DNA of 38,265 nt from 66-474 sp035688305 (GTDB lineage: Bacteria; Pseudomonadota; Gammaproteobacteria; Xanthomonadales; Rhodanobacteraceae): the NCBI GenBank assembly GCA_035688305.1, contig DASSNC010000141.1, forward strand, positions 1 through 38,265. The letters run 5' to 3'. This document shows, one piece after another, positions 32,432 to 38,265 of the stretch. The position numbers and the translations under genes were made by a program. The notes below the pieces were generated by a model. That model did no database searches and was not told where the DNA came from. It was given only the letters and a program-made list of their open reading frames with translations. Position 1 is the stretch's first letter, and every line of letters begins with the position of its first letter.

Positions 32432-33628
32432 TCACGGCATCTTCCCCCGCGCGCGGGAAGATTTTGATGCGCGGCCTCCGGCCGCAAAGCTTGCGATGGC
32501 CCGCAGCAAGCGCCGGTTGTCTGCGCGGCTGCCGACGCTGATGCGCAACGCATTTGGCAGGCCGTAGCCGCCCATCGGCCGCACGATCACGCCACGCTCG
32601 AACAGATGACGCTCGAGTGCCGCCGAGTCGCGTGGCATCACGCACAACAGGAAATTGGTCTGCGACGGCAGGCAGCGATAGTCACGGGCGAGCAGTTCCG
32701 CGCGCAGCCACTCGCGTTCGCGGTTGTTGAATGCACGAGCCTTGGCGAGCCATTTTGTGTCGGCCAGCGCGGCTTCGGCCGCGGCCAACGCAAGCATGTT
32801 GACGTTGAACGATTCGCGCAGGCGTTCCAGCACCGCCACGACGCTCGGATCGGCTACCAGATAGCCAACGCGCAAGCCCGCCAAGCCGTAGGCTTTGGAA
32901 AACGTGCGCGTGACGATCAGGTTCGGAAATCGTTCGGCGAATGACAACGCCGTCGTCAGCCCCGGTGCATCGACATATTCGTGATAGGCCTCGTCGACCA
33001 CCACCAGCACGTCGCGTGGAACCTGCGCGAGGAACGCTGCCAGCGCCTTGTCGTCGAACCAGGTTCCGGTTGGATTGTTGGGATTGGCGAGGTACACGAT
33101 GCGGGTGTCGCTGCGGATCGCCCGCGCCATAGCATAAAGATCATGCCCGAGCGGCGCACTGCGATGACGGCGCGGCAAGGCCGGCACGCAGATCGCCTGC
33201 GCGCCGACTGCCGCTGTCGCGATCGGGAACACGGCGAAGCCGAATTGCGAGTACACGATGGAATGCTTCGGGTCGGCAAAACACTGCGCCAGCAGCATCA
33301 GCAGCTCGTGCGATCCGTTGCCAAGCACGATGCGCTCCACCGTGACATCCAGCCGCCCGGCCAGGGCCTGCTTCAGTGCGAGGCCGCGTGGGTCGGGGTA
33401 GCGGAAACTGTCGGGCAGCACCGCACGCATGGCTGCAAGCGCGCGCGGACTCGGACCCACGGGGTTCTCGTTGGAGCCAAGTTCGGCAATCGCGCTGCCG
33501 AACCGCGCACGCAAGGCCGGCAGGTCGTGGCCGGGGTCATAGGCGCGCAGTTTCGCAGTGGCCGGGTTGGCGAGCCGCGAGGCGTCGAACGGTCTGACCC
33601 GCTTCCTCGAATGCCCAGACTCAGCCAT
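32432..33628 (-). CDS. hisC: Histidinol-phosphate aminotransferase family (HisC)
   Basis: This is a 398-residue PLP-dependent class II aminotransferase. It has GSNENPVGPSP near the N-terminus, YLANPNNPTGT, DEAYHEY and the PLP lysine in TRTFSKAYGLAGLRVGY (K245). ATG 33628 overlaps the serC stop by 8 bases. In a serC-hisC-aroA setting this paralog probably works on imidazole-acetol or aromatic keto acids, possibly in phenylalanine/tyrosine synthesis. The C-terminal residues (about 15, rich in Ser, Arg, Lys) are encoded within a palindromic hairpin (32439-32462) and are not conserved in the family. Confidence 0.9.
   Translation of the reverse strand: MAESGHSRKRVRPFDASRLANPATAKLRAYDPGHDLPALRARFGSAIAELGSNENPVGPSPRALAAMRAVLPDSFRYPDPRGLALKQALAGRLDVTVERIVLGNGSHELLMLLAQCFADPKHSIVYSQFGFAVFPIATAAVGAQAICVPALPRRHRSAPLGHDLYAMARAIRSDTRIVYLANPNNPTGTWFDDKALAAFLAQVPRDVLVVVDEAYHEYVDAPGLTTALSFAERFPNLIVTRTFSKAYGLAGLRVGYLVADPSVVAVLERLRESFNVNMLALAAAEAALADTKWLAKARAFNNREREWLRAELLARDYRCLPSQTNFLLCVMPRDSAALERHLFERGVIVRPMGGYGLPNALRISVGSRADNRRLLRAIASFAAGGRASKSSRARGKMP
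32439..32462. repeat. Palindrome at the hisC 3' end before aroA
   Basis: ATCTTCCC and GGGAAGAT arms (32439-32446 and 32455-32462) flank a CG-rich centre. The hairpin occupies the final codons of hisC and ends 15 bases before the aroA start. It may be a dispersed REP-like element or a translation-coupling structure. Confidence 0.4.
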
Positions 33629-34706
33629 GGGTGCGCTGGAACTCCGCCATGAAATCGCACAGTGCCCGCACACCCTCGATTGGCACTGCGTTGTAGATCG
33701 ATGCGCGGATGCCGCCCAACGCGCGATGTCCCTTCAGTGCCAGCAATCCGGCCTGGTCGGCCTCGGCCACGAATACCGGATCGAGCGCGGCGTCGTGCAG
33801 GTTGAAGATCACGTTCATGCGCGAACGCGCCGTGGCGTCGACCGGGTTGCTGTAATAACCGTTGGAGCCATCGATCGCCGCGTACAACAGGTCGGCCTTG
33901 GCCTGGTTGCGCCGGCCCATTTCCGCAAGGCCGCCCTGCTCTTTCAGCCACTGGAAGGTCAGTCCCGCGAGGTACCAGCCCCAGGTGTTGGGGGTGTTGA
34001 GCATGGAGTCCGCGGCGGCATATTCGGCGTAGCGGAAGATCTTCGGCAGCGGGCGCGGACGGCGCGCCAACAAATCTTCGCGCACGAGCATCACGACCAT
34101 GCCGGATGGACCGATGTTCTTTTGCGCGCCCGCGTAGATCAACCCGAACTTCGCAACGTCCAGTGGCTGCGACAGGATGTCCGAGGACATGTCGGCTACC
34201 AGCGGCACCTCGCCGACGTCGGGGATGTCATGCATCGCCACCCCATGGATCGTCTCGTTGGTGGTGACGTGCACGAATGCCGAAGCCGGGTCGATGTCCC
34301 AGGTTTCGCGCGCAGGAACGTTGCGGTAGCCGCCCCCCCGCGAACTCGCGGCGATGTGTGCGTCGGCGTAGAACCCGCCTTCCGCGGCCGCCTTCTCGCC
34401 CCAATGGCCGTTGACGATGTAGTCCGCGCGCTGGCCGTCGGCGCAGAGGTTCATCGGGATTTGTGCGAAGTGCTGGGTGGCACCGCCCTGCAGGAACAGT
34501 ACCTTGTAGTTCGCCGGAATCGCCAGCAGTTCGCGCAGGTCGGATTCCGCACACGCCGCCATTTCCATGAAAGCCTTGCCGCGATGGCTGACTTCCATCA
34601 CTGATGCGCGCGCACTGTTCCACTCCATCAATTCCGCTTGCGCTCGTTGCAACACGGCGACCGGCAACGCGGCCGGGCCGGCGCTGAAATTCCATGCTCG
34701 CGACAT
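33621..34706 (-). CDS. serC: Phosphoserine aminotransferase
   Basis: This 361-residue PLP enzyme converts 3-phosphohydroxypyruvate to phosphoserine and also acts in pyridoxine synthesis. The N-terminus MSRAWNFSAGPAALP is typical. The PLP lysine is K196 in GAQKNIGPSG, and HRALGGIRASIYNA is the standard C-terminal motif. I prefer ATG 34706, which leaves GAGG 11 bases upstream; ATG 34715 is in frame but has GAGG only 2 bases before it. The stop overlaps the hisC start by 8 bases, which suggests coupling. Confidence 0.95.
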   Translation of the reverse strand: MSRAWNFSAGPAALPVAVLQRAQAELMEWNSARASVMEVSHRGKAFMEMAACAESDLRELLAIPANYKVLFLQGGATQHFAQIPMNLCADGQRADYIVNGHWGEKAAAEGGFYADAHIAASSRGGGYRNVPARETWDIDPASAFVHVTTNETIHGVAMHDIPDVGEVPLVADMSSDILSQPLDVAKFGLIYAGAQKNIGPSGMVVMLVREDLLARRPRPLPKIFRYAEYAAADSMLNTPNTWGWYLAGLTFQWLKEQGGLAEMGRRNQAKADLLYAAIDGSNGYYSNPVDATARSRMNVIFNLHDAALDPVFVAEADQAGLLALKGHRALGGIRASIYNAVPIEGVRALCDFMAEFQRTHG

Positions 34707-34739
34707 GCTTGTCATGACCTCGATCGTCGAAAATGCGGG

Positions 34740-35510
34740 TTACAACGGGAAATACAGAATCAGCGCGATGACTGCGGCCAGTACCGCGGCAGCCACGATC
34801 AGGCCCCAGATTCCGACCTGTGACGGTTCCGCGGGTTCGGGCTCGAGCGTGGAAGTTGCCGCCGCCGGGTGCGGCGCTTTCGGCAACGATGCCATGTGCG
34901 CGGCGTATTGCAGCCCCGGTGCCTCGACGATCATGCGGTGGTCGCCGAGCGTGATCTGGTCGCCGGCGCCCAGCACTGCGCGCTTGCAATGCCAACCGTT
35001 GATGCGCGGTTGCGCGCCATCGCTTTCGAACAACAGGCTGCCGGGAGTCCGCGCGACGCGGCAGGCGTACGGCAATTCGCCGAAATGGCGGGTACCGGCG
35101 CCGAGGTGCAATTCCGGTTCCACGGCAACCGCGCGGCCCGAGTCGGGGCCGGACACCATTCGCAATACCACCGGGCCGATCGCGTCGTCTGCGCACGCCG
35201 GCAGCGGGGCGCTGCCATCCGCAGGCACCGCGTCAGAGGTTATCCGCAGCTTGCTGCTGCCGAACGTCAGGGTATCGCCGTAGTGCAACAACGCCTGTTC
35301 GCGCACCGCCCGCGCATTCACGTAGACGCGCGGGCAACCCGGCGTGACGGTCAGGACCAATCCGCGCGCATCGGACACGATGGTGGCGTGGTGGCGCTCG
35401 ACACCCGTGCTGGTCAGGACGATATCGTCGCCCGGCGCGCTGCCGATCCGGATCGGGCCAACCCCGCATGTCACCGGTTCCCGTGCTGGTTGGACGCAAA
35501 CGACGCGCAT
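34740..35510 (-). CDS. Tail-anchored FHA-like protein
   Basis: This 256-residue protein contains an FHA-like beta-sandwich at about residues 15-100 (PIRIGSAPGDDIVL, then GVERHHATI, VYVNARAV, YGDTLTFGSSKL). The core S/R-H residues of phosphothreonine-binding FHA domains are partly changed (ERHHA instead of SRxHA, NA instead of NG). A second degenerate copy may lie at about 130-195. The final 25 residues (VGIWGLIVAAAVLAAVIALILYF) form one membrane helix, so it is anchored with the sensor domain in the cytoplasm. ATG 35510 was chosen over longer forms because the FHA fold begins there. A link to the Ser/Thr kinase at 18213-21026 is possible but not adjacent. Confidence 0.75.
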   Translation of the reverse strand: MRVVCVQPAREPVTCGVGPIRIGSAPGDDIVLTSTGVERHHATIVSDARGLVLTVTPGCPRVYVNARAVREQALLHYGDTLTFGSSKLRITSDAVPADGSAPLPACADDAIGPVVLRMVSGPDSGRAVAVEPELHLGAGTRHFGELPYACRVARTPGSLLFESDGAQPRINGWHCKRAVLGAGDQITLGDHRMIVEAPGLQYAAHMASLPKAPHPAAATSTLEPEPAEPSQVGIWGLIVAAAVLAAVIALILYFPL

Positions 35511-35710
35511 GGAGGGCCTTGCCGAAATGCGGGCAAATGTAGCATGTTGCGATGCAACGGAGCGTCGCGTCGCTTGTGCCGATGGGCGATATCCGGCGGG
35601 CCGCGAGCGTGGGCTGCAGCGATTGCGCGCGGGCCGCTGCAGGGTTTTGCTTTCGTGCGGGGCCACATCGTGGCAGAATGTACGGTTTCCTGCCTCAACT
35701 CAGCGCAAAT

Positions 35711-35929
35711 ATGGCCAAAGACGACGTCATCGAAATGGAAGGTACGGTCCAGGAGACCTTGCCCAACACGGTGTTCCGCGTGCAATTGGAAAACGGACAC
35801 GTCGTCACTGCGCACATCTCCGGGCGCATGCGCAAGCATTACATCCGCATCCTCACCGGCGACAAGGTGAAGGTCGAGATGACGCCGTACGACCTCACCA
35901 AGGGACGCATCACTTATCGCAACCGGTGA
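35711..35929 (+). CDS. infA: Translation initiation factor IF-1
   Basis: This 72-residue S1-like OB-fold protein begins MAKDDVIEMEGTVQETLPNT and ends KGRITYRNR, as in canonical IF-1. It binds the A-site region of 30S with IF-2 and IF-3. ATG 35711 gives the exact family length. A rho-independent terminator follows at 35973-35998. It converges on clpA, a neighbourhood that is common in gammaproteobacteria. Confidence 0.97.
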   Translation: MAKDDVIEMEGTVQETLPNTVFRVQLENGHVVTAHISGRMRKHYIRILTGDKVKVEMTPYDLTKGRITYRNR

Positions 35930-35943
35930 TTCGCGCCGGACTC

Positions 35944-35959
35944 AGCGCGGATCCGCGCT
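35944..35959. other. 16-bp perfect palindrome after infA
   Basis: AGCGCGGATCCGCGCT is self-complementary over its whole length and lies 14 bases beyond the infA stop, just before the terminator. It may act as a second hairpin that strengthens bidirectional termination between infA and clpA. Confidence 0.45.
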
Positions 35960-35972
35960 CAAGTACACAAGG

Positions 35973-35998
35973 ACGGCGGCCACTGGCCGCCGTTTTCG
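35973..35998 (+). terminator. Rho-independent terminator of infA
   Basis: ACGGCGGCC-ACT-GGCCGCCGT forms a 9-bp (or 10-bp) GC-rich stem followed by TTTCG on the plus strand. It lies 43 bases after the infA stop. On the minus strand it could help terminate clpA less efficiently, because the matching run is shorter. Confidence 0.8.
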
Positions 35999-36061
35999 TT
36001 GCTGCGCGGTGCAGCCGATTTCACGAGCTGCCTGCCCGCGCCAATGCGGCGCGGTTCGCGC

Positions 36062-38265
<2,204 letters not shown>

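Overview
The window looks like chromosome from a GC-rich gammaproteobacterium of the Lysobacterales/Xanthomonadales type, probably near Rhodanobacteraceae. I infer this from the housekeeping order serC-hisC-aroA-cmk-rpsA-ihfB-lapB, an AroA with SAQ-V-K and NP-R-R type motifs, and a clpA/infA convergent pair. No taxonomic search was possible. Two very different parts meet at about position 13196.

Positions 1-13196 are a horizontally acquired metal-resistance island whose right edge looks like the end of a Tn3-family transposon. On the minus strand, reading leftwards from 7414, lie merC, a GDCCVxC-motif gene, a small Cys/His/Met-bearing secreted protein, a CusC-CusB-CusA copper/silver tripartite efflux system, and the start of a Met/His-rich secreted peptide that leaves the window. 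The cus junctions are all ATGA stop/start overlaps. A merR-like gene diverges from merC over a textbook 19-bp-spacer mer promoter, but this MerR keeps only Cys82 of the metal-binding cysteines. On the plus strand follows an arsenic operon: arsR, arsI/cadI, arsC (ATGA-coupled), then arsB. Next come divergent tnpS (tyrosine recombinase) and tnpT (coiled-coil DNA-binding protein), the cointegrate-resolution module of Tn4651-type transposons, with an AT-rich candidate res site between them. No tnpA is visible; it would lie left of the window or be lost. The right end (GGGG... terminus) interrupts a secreted GH36-like glycosidase gene, which keeps the putative nucleophile region but loses its 3' part.

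Positions 14546-22997 are accessory chromosomal genes: a methanethiol S-methyltransferase (mddA) with a divergent AraC-type regulator, a di-heme cytochrome c peroxidase/MauG-like protein, an ECF sigma factor of the kinase-linked type followed by a 937-residue Ser/Thr kinase with a TPR-like C-terminal half, and a PuuB/DadA-like FAD oxidoreductase.

Positions 23012-34706 form one long minus-strand block. In transcription order it runs serC, hisC, aroA, cmk, rpsA, ihfB, lapB, a WecA/WbpL-type phosphoglycosyltransferase, a WbpM/CapD-type nucleotide-sugar dehydratase, and galU. It therefore joins amino-acid synthesis, translation, LPS control and surface-polysaccharide initiation. Upstream of it is a tail-anchored FHA-like protein. 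At the right edge, infA (plus) with a rho-independent terminator faces clpA (minus), which runs off the window end.

No stretch over about 300 bases lacks a gene. I found no rRNA, tRNA or CRISPR array.
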